Origin: Rhodoferax lacus
GTDB taxonomy: Bacteria; Pseudomonadota; Gammaproteobacteria; Burkholderiales; Burkholderiaceae_C
Assembly (NCBI RefSeq): GCF_003415675.1
Contig: NZ_QFZK01000006.1
Span: 62,001-126,000 of the forward strand
DNA: 64,000 bases
Direction: 5' to 3'
The translations under genes were made by a program, and so were the position numbers. Shown here one piece after another: positions 8,526 to 17,113 of this stretch. The notes beneath the pieces were generated by a model that was not told the origin of the DNA, did not search any database, and saw only the letters and a list, made by a program, of their open reading frames with translations. Numbering within the stretch: position 1 is the stretch's first letter; every line of letters begins with the position of its first letter.

Positions 8526-9719
8526 TCAAGGGTGAGTGAGTGGATACAACAGAATTCCGATGAGTGCAGCCGATGCGACGACGACGGGTTCCTGCAGCTT
8601 TTTGTACTTCCACAGGACGCCAATGGTCAGCAGCGCCAGCACGGCGGTGGGCACATCGACAATGCTGCGCTTGGCAATCACCACCACCGAGCCCGTGATG
8701 GCCCCCACGGCCGCAGCGGTCACACCGTCCACAAAAGCCACGATGGCCGGGAGCTTGCCGTACTTTTTGAAGTAAGGCGCAGGCAGGATGGTGAACAGAT
8801 AGCATGGCAAAAACGTGGCCAGTGCCGCCATGCAGGCACCGGGAAAGCCCGCGACCAGATAGCCAATAAAACCCACGGTAATGACCACCGGCCCCGGCGT
8901 GATCATGGCCACGGCCACCGCGTCTACAAACTGCTTTTCTGTCAGCCAATGGTGCTCGGTGACCACACCGCCGTACAGAAAGGGAATGATGGCCAAACCG
9001 GAGCCAAACACAAACGCCCCGGCCTTGGCAAAGAAGACGCCTATCTGGGTCAGCAAGGGCCAGTCCAGTGTGGCCATCCAGGTGCCGGTGTGCGCCATGT
9101 CAACGGGCAATGCGGCGGCCAGTCCCCCGCCGCCCCAGCGCTTGGGCGGTGCGCGCCACAACCAGGTCACCACACCGGCCGCCAGAAACAGCCAGGCGAT
9201 TTCCGATTCGGTGACGATGGTGACAGTCGCCAGAATCAGAAAAATCGCCCACAGCAGTTTGTCTTTGCCAATGCTTTTAGTGCTCAGCTTGTGCGCGCTG
9301 ATGGCGATGATGCCGATGACGGCGGCGCCCACGCCGTAGAACACCGCCTGCATCCAGGGCAGCCCGCCAAACTGGCTGTAGGCCCAACCCAGGGCCACGA
9401 CCATGAAGAACGAGGGCAACACAAAGGCGATGCCTGTCAGGGTGGCGCCCAAGATGCGGTAGTGCACGTAACCGAGGTAGATGGCGGTTTGCGCGGCCAT
9501 GGGGCCCGGTGCCAACTGGGCCAGTGCCAAGCCCTCTTTGTAGTCGGCCTCTGTGATCCACGTACGTTGCTCCACCAGATCGCGGTGCATATAGCCCACC
9601 AGCGCCACGGGGCCACCGAAGCCCAGGCTTCCAAGACGCAGGAAGTACAGCACCAGCTGCCACAGGGTGTAGCGGATGGCATCGCGCGCTGGGGCGGGGT
9701 TGGCTTCAGGGCTTGTCAT
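8526..9719 (-). CDS. chrA: Chromate efflux transporter
   Basis: 397-residue long-chain CHR family transporter with two homologous halves. The first half has LGSLGFGGPVALVGYMHRDL and LAQLAPGPMAAQTAIYLGY; the second has AGAFVFGSGLAIIPFLYGGV and AMITPGPVVITVGFIGYL. These FGGP/FGSG and APGP/TPGP pairs define ChrA, which exports chromate across the inner membrane. The start at 9719 lies inside the end of chrB (14-base overlap), so translation is probably coupled. Transcription likely starts upstream of chrB. Confidence 0.93.
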   Translation of the reverse strand: MTSPEANPAPARDAIRYTLWQLVLYFLRLGSLGFGGPVALVGYMHRDLVEQRTWITEADYKEGLALAQLAPGPMAAQTAIYLGYVHYRILGATLTGIAFVLPSFFMVVALGWAYSQFGGLPWMQAVFYGVGAAVIGIIAISAHKLSTKSIGKDKLLWAIFLILATVTIVTESEIAWLFLAAGVVTWLWRAPPKRWGGGGLAAALPVDMAHTGTWMATLDWPLLTQIGVFFAKAGAFVFGSGLAIIPFLYGGVVTEHHWLTEKQFVDAVAVAMITPGPVVITVGFIGYLVAGFPGACMAALATFLPCYLFTILPAPYFKKYGKLPAIVAFVDGVTAAAVGAITGSVVVIAKRSIVDVPTAVLALLTIGVLWKYKKLQEPVVVASAALIGILLYPLTHP

Positions 9720-10656
9720 GGCTTGTTCCCTGCTTGGAGAAGTTCTGAAACAAACCGTCGAACACGGCACAGGCGGCCTGCAGCAGGCGGTCATCGCTCG
9801 CAATGGAATCGCGCATGCCGGCCAGCACGTTCTCAATGCCCGAGGCTTCAGGCGGCTGCAGGCCACCGGCATCCAGAAAATGCACCAGATGGCCGATGCG
9901 CTGCAGTGCTGGGGTGTCCAGCCCAAAGCTCGTCAGCATCACCTCGAAGGTCACCTTGGCACCAATGTGGCTGAAAGTGGCTCCATCAAAGTCAAAGCCC
10001 ACCGCGTCCCTGGGACACTTCCTGGAATTCTCCAGCCACATGAATTTGGCCTTGCGGTCGATGAAGGTCCGGATCAACCAGGCGCAGGCCAGGCGGTCCA
10101 CCCAAGGGCGCTGGCGCGTGGCCCAGGTCTTGCCCTTGAAGGCCTTGATGTCCAGGCGCGCAATGTCGGCCGCAACCGCGTGCGGCTCGTCCGGAGAAAG
10201 AATGCGTGCCAGGGCCAGCTCTAGCGCCTGCAAAGCTGCTTCGGTTTGCTTCTGGGCTTCGGACCCGAAGAAGTCAATCTCTACGACAGCGGCCAAGGCC
10301 TTGCGCAGCTTGCGTGCCTTCTTGACCCGCTCGGACGCGTTGTCCTCGTTGAGTTCGGCACTGGTGGCGCGTATGTCTTCCAGCAGCGCCGCGAACTCTT
10401 CGCTGCGGTCAAACAGGGACTTGAAGTCGGCACCTGCAGGTTCTTCGACCCGCATCACGCAGGACGTTCCACCAGACTCCGACACTTCGGCGGCCACGCC
10501 GTCAAAGACCGCGCGACACGCAGCCTGCTCAGGCATCAGGTAGACGCCATCGCGCAGCACGGCAGCACCCGATGCCTTGAGGGCGCGCCAGGTGCGCATG
10601 CGGGTGTTGGCGTTTTCAGTGGGCAGACTGATGATGAGGGTGAGCCAATATTTCAT
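9706..10656 (-). CDS. chrB: Chromate resistance regulator ChrB
   Basis: 316 residues. The N-terminal ChrB region (LIISLPTENANTRMRTWRAL...) is followed by the C-terminal ChrB domain (WVDRLACAWLIRTFIDRKAKF ... FDGATFSHIGAKVTFEVM). ChrB proteins act as chromate-sensing regulators of chr operons in Ochrobactrum and Cupriavidus. There is almost no leader between the predicted transcription start and the ATG at 10656, and no visible Shine-Dalgarno. It overlaps chrA by 14 bases. Confidence 0.88.
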   Translation of the reverse strand: MKYWLTLIISLPTENANTRMRTWRALKASGAAVLRDGVYLMPEQAACRAVFDGVAAEVSESGGTSCVMRVEEPAGADFKSLFDRSEEFAALLEDIRATSAELNEDNASERVKKARKLRKALAAVVEIDFFGSEAQKQTEAALQALELALARILSPDEPHAVAADIARLDIKAFKGKTWATRQRPWVDRLACAWLIRTFIDRKAKFMWLENSRKCPRDAVGFDFDGATFSHIGAKVTFEVMLTSFGLDTPALQRIGHLVHFLDAGGLQPPEASGIENVLAGMRDSIASDDRLLQAACAVFDGLFQNFSKQGTSHDKP

Positions 10657-10705
10657 GCAACAATTATTACATTGACGTATTAAGTGTTGCAAATTATTTT
10701 GACAA
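10657..10705 (-). promoter_or_regulatory. chr operon promoter with overlapping palindromic operator
   Basis: Read on the minus strand, TTGTCA (10705-10700) and TAATAC (10682-10677) are separated by exactly 17 bases, a near-consensus sigma-70 promoter. A 13-bp inverted repeat, GCAACAATTATTA (10657-10669) against TATTAAGTGTTGC (10678-10690), matches at 11 of 13 positions and covers the -10 box and start site. This is where a repressor such as ChrB would be expected to bind. The start site would lie about 10-15 bases before the ATG. Confidence 0.7.
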
Positions 10706-10803
10706 CTCTCCGGGTGTGTCTGGCCCAAGTGTGTGGGCGAGTGGTACGCCGCTTCTGATGACGGGCACACCACCCAATCCGTAGCGGCTTGCCGCGCTCC
10801 CCT

Positions 10804-12387
10804 TCAGCCCTGTCCCTGAAGCTGATGGACCGCACGTGCCAGCGCCGCAATGCCCGGCTCGATCTGGTTCAGGCCGATCGACGAAATGCGCAGCCGGAAA
10901 AAAGGGCAGGGCGTGGGTGGGTTCAAAAAGAAGCTGGCCCCCGGCTCGATCAGCACGCCGAACTGCTGCGCCAGCAGCGCCAGTTGCGCCGTGTCCATAT
11001 CTGCAGGTGCCTGTACCCAGAGCGAGGCCCCGCCGTGCGGTTGCTCAAAGCGGAAGTCGGGCAGGTGCTGCTGCAGCGCCTGGCCCAGGCGTTCCAGGCG
11101 CTGCAGCATCTCGGCGTTGATGCGCCGCGCATGGGTCTCGTGGTGGCCCAATGACAGGTACATGGCATAGGCCTGCTGCAGGAAGGCGCTGGGGTGGCGC
11201 AGCATGGCGTGGCGGGTCTGGCGCAGCGTGGCAATCAGCGCGCTGGAGGCGACGATATAACCCAGCCGCAGCGCGGGCGACAGGCTCTTGGAGACCGAGC
11301 CGATGTAGACCACGCGCCCGGTGCGGTCCAGGCTTTTGAGGGCGGGCATGGGTGCGCCCTGGTACAGGTTCTCGGCTTCGTAGTCGTCTTCGATGATGGC
11401 AAAGTTCTGCAGCTCGGCCTTGCGCAGCAGCCACTGTCGGCGCTCCAGGCTCATGGCATGGGTGGTGGGGCTTTGGTGCGAGGGCGTGACATACACATAG
11501 TCCAGCGCGGGCAGCCCATCCACCACCAGGCCCTGCGCATCCACGGCAATGCCCAGCAGCTGCGGGCTGCGGGCCGACAGGCTGTTGCGCGCATGCGGGT
11601 GGCCGGGCTCTTCCAGGCCCAGGCGGGTGCTGCTGTCAAACAGGGCCTCAGAGAGCAGCGCACAGGCATGCTGCGAGCCGCAGGTGATGAGGATTTCCTC
11701 GGCACGGGCAAACACCCCGCGTGCGGGCAGCACGCGCTGGCGGATCTGCTCCACCAGTTGCGGCACATCGGCACTCTCCAGGTCATGCGTCCACTCCGGC
11801 AACTGGGCGCGGCTGAGGGTGAGGGCGCAGCACTCGCGAAAGCCTTCCAGCGGAAAGCCCTTGTCGTCGCTGGCGCCGTAAACAAAGGGGTAAGGGTAGT
11901 CCTGCCAGCGCGCGGGCTTGCTGAAGAAGCGCTCCGTGCTGCGCGAGCGCCGCACGCGGGCCGGCCAGTCGGGAGCCACATCACTGGGTGCTTCGGGCCC
12001 GCGAAACGGGTCGTTGCGGGCCAGCGCCAGATCGGCCGCCAGCGGGCGCGCCTGCGCGGCCACATACACGCCGCTGCGCAGGCGTGACTCCAGGTAGCCA
12101 TCATCCATCAACTGCTGGTAGGCGGCAGTCACTGTGTTGCGGCTCAGGCGCAGCAGCGTGCAGAGCTCGCGCGAGGAGGGCAGAGCCGTGCCCGGTGCCA
12201 GCCGCCCGGCCAGGATGGCCTGCACCACGGCCTCGCGCAGGCGCGCCTGCAGCTTCATGCCGGGGCGCTCGGGCAGGCCCAGTAGCTGCTCCCACTGCGG
12301 TGCGCTGGTATCGGGAATGGGCGCGCTGCGCGCACTGGCATGGCCGGTAGCGGGCATCTGGCTCCTGGTGGGCGGGGTGGTCAGCAT
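10804..12387 (-). CDS. MocR/PdxR-type regulator (GntR HTH fused to aminotransferase fold)
   Basis: 527-residue fusion regulator. The N-terminal GntR-type winged helix (about residues 45-115) contains LPSSRELCTLLRLSRNTVTAAYQQL. The C-terminal fold-type I aminotransferase domain has the PLP lysine in YIGSVSKSLSPALRLGY and an upstream IIEDDYEAE motif. MocR proteins use PLP or an amino-acid adduct as effector and usually control a divergent neighbour. The divergent gene here is a DMT transporter 80 bases away, the classic MocR-DMT arrangement. Confidence 0.88.
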   Translation of the reverse strand: MLTTPPTRSQMPATGHASARSAPIPDTSAPQWEQLLGLPERPGMKLQARLREAVVQAILAGRLAPGTALPSSRELCTLLRLSRNTVTAAYQQLMDDGYLESRLRSGVYVAAQARPLAADLALARNDPFRGPEAPSDVAPDWPARVRRSRSTERFFSKPARWQDYPYPFVYGASDDKGFPLEGFRECCALTLSRAQLPEWTHDLESADVPQLVEQIRQRVLPARGVFARAEEILITCGSQHACALLSEALFDSSTRLGLEEPGHPHARNSLSARSPQLLGIAVDAQGLVVDGLPALDYVYVTPSHQSPTTHAMSLERRQWLLRKAELQNFAIIEDDYEAENLYQGAPMPALKSLDRTGRVVYIGSVSKSLSPALRLGYIVASSALIATLRQTRHAMLRHPSAFLQQAYAMYLSLGHHETHARRINAEMLQRLERLGQALQQHLPDFRFEQPHGGASLWVQAPADMDTAQLALLAQQFGVLIEPGASFFLNPPTPCPFFRLRISSIGLNQIEPGIAALARAVHQLQGQG

Positions 12388-12467
12388 GTATGCTCCAACG
12401 CTTGCAACTATCGCGCCACCCGGGCGTGCGCTGCGTCCACTTTACGAGCCTGCCCGCATGACCCCTT

Positions 12468-13379
12468 ATGTCCGATAGCCATGCCTTCTCCCGCCTGGAC
12501 TACTTCAAGGCCCTGACCGTGGTGGTGATCTGGGGCCTCAACTTTGTGGCCATGAAGGTGGCCCTGCCCGGCCTGGGCCCCATGCTGCTGGGGGCCTTGC
12601 GCTTTGCCGCAGCGTCCCTTCCCTTTGTGCTGTGGGTGCGCCGCCCCAATGTGCCGTGGCGCTTTATCGTGCTCTATGGTCTGCTGCAGGGCGTGGGCCA
12701 GTTTGGCCTGCTGTTTACCGGCCTGGCACTGGGCATGACGGCCGGCATGGCCTCGGTGGTGCTGCAGGCCCAGGCCTTCTTCACCATGCTACTGGCCGTG
12801 CCGCTGCTGGGCGAGCGTGCGCGCGGCTACCAGTGGCTGGGTCTGCTGTTGGCTGCAGGCGGCCTGGTGGTGCTGGCCTCCAGCCACGGCAGTCTACCGG
12901 GGCAGATGACGCTGATCGGCTTCTTCTTCAGCCTGGGGGCGGCGTTGATGTGGGCCAGCGCCAACCTGGCGGTGCGCTTCATGGGCCGCCAGTCCGCAAG
13001 CTATGACCCGTTTGCCTTCATTGTCTGGAGCAGCCTGGTGCCCATACTCCCGTTCCTGGCCATGGCCTGTGCGCTCGACGGCGTGCAGCCGGTGTTGCAG
13101 GCGGTGCTGCACCTGAGCCTGCGCGAGTTCCTGGCCATCCTGTTTCTGGCCCTGCTGGCCACGCTCTTGGCCTACACGCTGTGGACTGGTCTGCTCAAGC
13201 GCTTTCCGGTCGGGCGGGTGGCACCGTTCTCGCTGCTGGTGCCGGTGGTAGGGCTGCTGTCGGCCTATGTGGCCTTTGACGAGCAGCTTAGCTTGCTGCA
13301 GGTGCTGGGCACAGTGGGCGTGTTGCTGGGGCTGCTGGTGAACCAGTTGGGTGGGCGTTTCCTGCGGCTGGTGTTTTAG
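12468..13379 (+). CDS. EamA/DMT family transporter
   Basis: 303-residue inner-membrane protein with two EamA domains and about ten hydrophobic helices (VVIWGLNFVAMKVALPGLGP at the start; a second repeat from about residue 150). Likely an exporter of amino acids or related metabolites, controlled by the divergent MocR regulator. Its TAG stop overlaps the stop of the convergent gene on the other strand. It has no His-rich tail, unlike the EamA protein at 7063. Confidence 0.87.
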   Translation: MSDSHAFSRLDYFKALTVVVIWGLNFVAMKVALPGLGPMLLGALRFAAASLPFVLWVRRPNVPWRFIVLYGLLQGVGQFGLLFTGLALGMTAGMASVVLQAQAFFTMLLAVPLLGERARGYQWLGLLLAAGGLVVLASSHGSLPGQMTLIGFFFSLGAALMWASANLAVRFMGRQSASYDPFAFIVWSSLVPILPFLAMACALDGVQPVLQAVLHLSLREFLAILFLALLATLLAYTLWTGLLKRFPVGRVAPFSLLVPVVGLLSAYVAFDEQLSLLQVLGTVGVLLGLLVNQLGGRFLRLVF

Positions 13380-13819
13380 GGAGCGCACCACTGTTCTTCG
13401 CACGGAATGCCGTCTGCATCCCCATCCATTTTGACGCCAGGACAGTGGGCCAGGAAATATTTCGCCTCGGCGCATGAAGTCATTTGAGAGCAATATTTTC
13501 GGCCATCGCACTGGAAAGAGGGCATGGGTGAAGCAGATGCCTTGGTCGGCATTTCATTCAATGCCTCAGTGGCGGCCAAGGGAGGGGCTTGGAACTTGGC
13601 ACGTGCGGGCAACTCTTTGTCTTTGGCCAATTGCTTTTGTCGCTCGGCATTGAGTTCTTCGACCGTGGGCTGCTTGCGCACCTCATTTGACGGACAGGGG
13701 TCCTGCTGATACCGCACGGAGCCGTTGACGTTGCACTTGTAAATCTGAGTGGCTGCCACTGCAGTCGACGCGAGCAGAAAGGGGGCCAACACCAGTGCCA
13801 AGGCGAACGATTTGAGCAT
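13376..13819 (-). CDS. Exported DUF4124/excalibur-domain protein
   Basis: 147 residues with a signal peptide (MLKSFALALVLAPFLLASTAVAA). A DUF4124-type segment follows (TQIYKCNVNGSVRYQQDPCP), then a charged linker. The C-terminus is an excalibur-like calcium-binding motif (CDGRKYCSQMTSCAEAKYFL ... DGDADGIPCEEQWC), where DxDxDG resembles an EF-hand loop and the cysteines probably form disulfides. Periplasmic; function unknown. The start at 13819 was chosen because it opens the signal peptide. Confidence 0.75.
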   Translation of the reverse strand: MLKSFALALVLAPFLLASTAVAATQIYKCNVNGSVRYQQDPCPSNEVRKQPTVEELNAERQKQLAKDKELPARAKFQAPPLAATEALNEMPTKASASPMPSFQCDGRKYCSQMTSCAEAKYFLAHCPGVKMDGDADGIPCEEQWCAP

Positions 13820-14148
13820 GGGGGACGTAAACAGTTTGTGGTGTCGCAGTATCTGCGAAAAGCCCAACGCCACCGTACATCGGGTGCTGCGGGAGGGCGG
13901 GCAGCGCCCTGTCGGGCACCGCTACCGGCGAGGACATGTGGCGCTTCATGGAAGGCAGCGCGCGCGCAGCCAGTTTGATGTGGCAGAGACCTGGCAGTGC
14001 TACAACCTGCGTCCGATACCTGCGCCGGAAACATTAGTCTGCTGGGCACGCTCGATCGGTCCGTAGCGAGGGGAATGCGTGAGGAATTGGGGGGGGGTGG
14101 TTGAATTCTTGGCCGCGGGAGCAGACCTTGATATGCTGCTGGCTACGT
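13820..14148. other. Intergenic region with a run of nine G
   Basis: No recognisable gene in about 330 bases. A homopolymer of nine G lies at 14089-14097, immediately before a TTG at 14101 that is in frame with the nuclease-like gene and 52 bases before its first ATG. Base composition drops from here to about 16.7 kb compared with the flanks, so this may be the left edge of an acquired segment. Confidence 0.4.
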
Positions 14149-15714
14149 ATGTCAATTCGCAGCAAAGTTCGTGAAAGAAGCGGACAAACAGAAAAGCAGT
14201 GCACCAAGTGTGCCGACTGGAAACCTGCCGATGCCAACTACTTTTCAAGTTTTAAGCAGGGAGTGTTAGGCCTTCATCCATGGTGCCGTGCATGTCTGAG
14301 TGACTACACCCGTGAAGCCTACGCTAAGCGGCGAACTACTGTACGGAAGTACCTAAAGGACTTCGGTGCACTGCCCAGGGTAAATCACGCACTTCCCAAG
14401 CCAGTTCATGAAATCCTAGAGGAAATTACACGTGAAGTCGATGATCAGGCGACCTACAAGGCGTACCTGATTACAAATAGACTGACGAACGAACCCTATG
14501 TTGGTATCACCGCTCGCAGTCTCAGACATCGGTGGAAGCAACATCTTTCCGATGGTGTCAAAGGGCAAGGCTATCTACTTCATCAGGCCATGCAACGGGA
14601 TGGCATAGAGAACTTTTCTTTTGAGTACATTGCGTGTGCCTCGGACAGGCGAAACTTGCACCTTCTCGAGATACAACTTATCGAGCAGTTTCGGTCTCTC
14701 GAAGTTGGATATAACCAAACACGTGGTGGCTCAGCTGGCGAAACAGTCGGCAACGAGATCATCGTTGATGACAAGACTTTTATTAGCCTAAATGCTGCCG
14801 CACGTTATTTCAAGATTCAAGAAGGTACTGCTGTACAACGGTTGAAGCGGTACGGATGGACTCAGGAGCAAACCTTTGGCTTGAGTCCTCCACCCGATCG
14901 CCAACCTCGAAGGAACACTTTTGAAGTTGATGGTGTCGCTTACATAAACTTCAAATGGGCATGCAAAGCATTTGGGCTGAGCGAATCCGCTGTACGATCT
15001 AGGCTCAATAATGGATGGGATAGGCGTCAGGCATTTGGACTGGATCCTCGACCACCTCGCAAAACTACAGGCAAGGCGATCGCAGTTAGTGGTCAATCCT
15101 TCCCAAGTCTTGCAGAAGCAGCAGCCCATTTTGGTCTTGCTGTAGGTAAGGTGGCACAAAGGCTCCGGGCTGGGTTAACTGCCGAGCAGGCGTTTGACTT
15201 ACAGGACAAGAATAAACACGAAGTGAGCGGGACCCCCGTCGTTGTTGATGGGGCGACATTTTCCAGTCGCACTGCGGCAGCGAAAAGGTATGGGGTTGAA
15301 CCTTCTCTGGCCAGCGCACGAATTCGGAAAGGTTGGACTGTTGAACAGGCGTATGGACTTACCTCTCCAGTACCTAAGCCGGTCAGCGTCAACGGTGTCG
15401 AAATTGTAGTTGCAGGCAAATTGTTTCCCAGTAGAGCTATTGCCGCGAAATCATTTGGGTTGGATCCTAGGCTCGTTCACAAACGATTGAAAGACTATGG
15501 ATGGACCTTGAATCAAGCATTTGAGATTGATCCACCGCCTGAGGCTCGCTCAAACCATGCAAAGGCGATTACCGTTCAGGGTAAGACCTATGCGGCAATT
15601 ATTGATGCGTGTCGTGCATTTGGCCTGTCTGTCTCCACAGTCCGGAGAAGGATGGCCTCTGGAATGACTTTTGAGGGGGCACTTACAAAGCCCTCGCAAA
15701 AAAAGAAAGTCTAA
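14149..15714 (+). CDS. GIY-YIG nuclease with six tandem HTH-like repeats
   Basis: 521 residues from the first ATG; an in-frame TTG at 14101 is an alternative start. Order: a four-cysteine zinc-ribbon-like segment (C18, C21, C46, C49); a GIY-YIG domain at about 103-195 (AYLIT...YVGIT, SLRHRWKQHL, LLEIQLIEQF, GYNQTRGG); then six repeats of about 54 residues starting near 204, 258, 310, 364, 419 and 473. Each repeat follows I-V-x-G-x-x-F-x-S-x-x-A-A-x-x-F-G-L ... V-x-x-R-L-x-x-G-W-T-x-E-Q-A-F-G-L, resembling the NUMOD1-type DNA-binding HTH of homing endonucleases. Six copies are unusual. AT-richer than its neighbours, so probably transferred. Confidence 0.75.
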   Translation: MSIRSKVRERSGQTEKQCTKCADWKPADANYFSSFKQGVLGLHPWCRACLSDYTREAYAKRRTTVRKYLKDFGALPRVNHALPKPVHEILEEITREVDDQATYKAYLITNRLTNEPYVGITARSLRHRWKQHLSDGVKGQGYLLHQAMQRDGIENFSFEYIACASDRRNLHLLEIQLIEQFRSLEVGYNQTRGGSAGETVGNEIIVDDKTFISLNAAARYFKIQEGTAVQRLKRYGWTQEQTFGLSPPPDRQPRRNTFEVDGVAYINFKWACKAFGLSESAVRSRLNNGWDRRQAFGLDPRPPRKTTGKAIAVSGQSFPSLAEAAAHFGLAVGKVAQRLRAGLTAEQAFDLQDKNKHEVSGTPVVVDGATFSSRTAAAKRYGVEPSLASARIRKGWTVEQAYGLTSPVPKPVSVNGVEIVVAGKLFPSRAIAAKSFGLDPRLVHKRLKDYGWTLNQAFEIDPPPEARSNHAKAITVQGKTYAAIIDACRAFGLSVSTVRRRMASGMTFEGALTKPSQKKKV

Positions 15715-16053
15715 TGACTGCTCTGGAGTTGGCAGACTACAGAGGCCTTGCACCCGCAATAGGCCCGGCGGAGCCGATAACTTTTTTCCGATTCGGCACC
15801 TCAAAGCTGAATGTCGGCCATGTGGAAAATACTAGACCCGCATTGCCGCGAAAGCAGTCACTCAAAGGGTTCCCCCAATTGCGGAATGTTCAGCATTCGC
15901 GTCGAAGTCCCCAATCTCGCGAAGTAGTCGATCGTGTGATGTACTGGCTCAATATTCACTTGCCGACATTGCACTATCAATATGCCCGTACCCAAATGCT
16001 GTCTATAGACGTAGGTACATGATTTTCAAGATAAATTCCAGACATTCATCGCG
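15715..16053. other. Intergenic or decayed stretch after the nuclease gene
   Basis: A 102-codon frame (15714-16022) begins with a TAATG overlap of the nuclease stop, which would suit a coupled gene. Its translation lacks any domain character, and I do not trust it as a protein. The sequence remains AT-rich like the genes on either side. No hairpin or repeat was recognised. Confidence 0.3.
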
Positions 16054-16662
16054 ATGTTTTCTGACGGGATCCCTCGTTATCCCGCAAAGCTGCGGGATAT
16101 ATCAAAGTTAAGCCCCATGAACCCTAGCAAACGCTACCTTGCTGCGATAGCTGCAAACCTCGATCAGCTTCAGCGAGCCCAGATGGCTTGGATCTGTACA
16201 CAAGGCTTCGCTGCCGCCGGGCAACCCACACATCTGTTTGCAAAATTGTGCTTCAACGCTCTCTTTAACGACTACATATCAAAATGTGCCAAGGTTTTCG
16301 AACTAGGGCGTCAAACTGCATCCATTTGGTACATTGAAAGGACAAATTCAGCCGCCTTCCTTGCTGCCATGGACAATAACAAGGGATTGCTTGACCAACT
16401 TTGCGCCATAGCCGTGCCTTTGAAGCACCTGCGAGATCGGGACCTTATGCATTTGGACGAGACTGGAGTTCTGGATCCAAATGGAGTGTGGGAAGCAGCC
16501 GCCCTCAATCCACGAGAGCTCCAGGTTGCTGTAAAGGCAACGCTTCGAGTACTGCGAAACCTTGCCTCCCAAAACAACATTGATGTCCCGCCACTGCCAC
16601 GTTCTCTAAATGGACCTCGGACAAGTCACATCGCAAAGTACCTCTACAACTATGTGCAATGA
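16054..16662 (+). CDS. Probable HEPN-domain (AbiU2-like) protein
   Basis: 202 residues, or 181 if translation starts at the ATG at 16117 (MNPSKRYLAAIAANLDQLQ). Predicted to be almost entirely helical. It carries HLRDRDLMHLDETGVLD: R127 and H133 form an R-x5-H motif as in the catalytic site of HEPN RNases, and the surroundings resemble HEPN proteins of the AbiU2 abortive-infection type. No partner nucleotidyltransferase is adjacent. It shares the AT-richer composition of the GIY-YIG gene and may be a solitary defence or toxin gene. Assignment rests on motif and fold impression only. Confidence 0.45.
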   Translation: MFSDGIPRYPAKLRDISKLSPMNPSKRYLAAIAANLDQLQRAQMAWICTQGFAAAGQPTHLFAKLCFNALFNDYISKCAKVFELGRQTASIWYIERTNSAAFLAAMDNNKGLLDQLCAIAVPLKHLRDRDLMHLDETGVLDPNGVWEAAALNPRELQVAVKATLRVLRNLASQNNIDVPPLPRSLNGPRTSHIAKYLYNYVQ

Positions 16663-17113
16663 CGCCTAAACCATCTCTCAACCGGACCGCTGCGGCGCCT
16701 GCCTCCACGGTCCGGTTAGGTCGAACTTTAAACCCACGCTTTGAGCGACCGCTTCCAACCCAAGTCAGGATTCGGCTGGGGTGCGTTTGCGGTCTTAAGG
16801 CTTTTTCACCCGCTGCGCGGGAAGGGGGTATGCCGGGCGACGATTTGTGGTGCTCAACCATGAGGAGCCCGCCCTTGCCCCTCCTGCGCACCCACCCGCC
16901 GGTGCGAGAACTCTGACCGCCAGATACCGGACGTATTTGAAGACCCGCTTCCAGCCCTAAAGAGTCTTCAACTCCCTAACACATCCGCCAAAACGATCTG
17001 CATGGTTTTTGGGCATGGGCTGCCAGCCCAACAGGCATGCGGGTCCGGGGTAGTTGCACAGACCTTATCCACAGCTCCATTCACAGTTCCTGGGGATGGA
17101 AGTGTTCACCCAT
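16663..17113. other. Intergenic region carrying a dispersed repeat copy
   Basis: 451 bases between convergent genes. The right part (about 16805-16965) is an inverted copy of sequence found again at 49.66-50.0 kb. The left part (16663-16804) and the last 150 bases show nothing I recognise. An open frame at 16659-16916 runs through the repeat and is not a gene. Confidence 0.6.
16805..16965 (-). repeat. Dispersed palindromic repeat, copy A
   Basis: The reverse complement of about 16855-16962 matches 49656-49758 at all but a few positions over roughly 100 bases. The remainder (16805-16854) matches the right side of the second palindrome at 49942-49990. The central loop (CTCATGG ... CAAATCG) is shared with both copies there. 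The two arms of this copy pair only partly, so it looks like a hybrid of the two hairpin types. Confidence 0.75.

Noticed and set aside
15714..16022. 102-codon frame starting with a TAATG overlap after the nuclease gene
   Set aside because: Product lacks domain character and balanced composition; the overlap alone is not enough.
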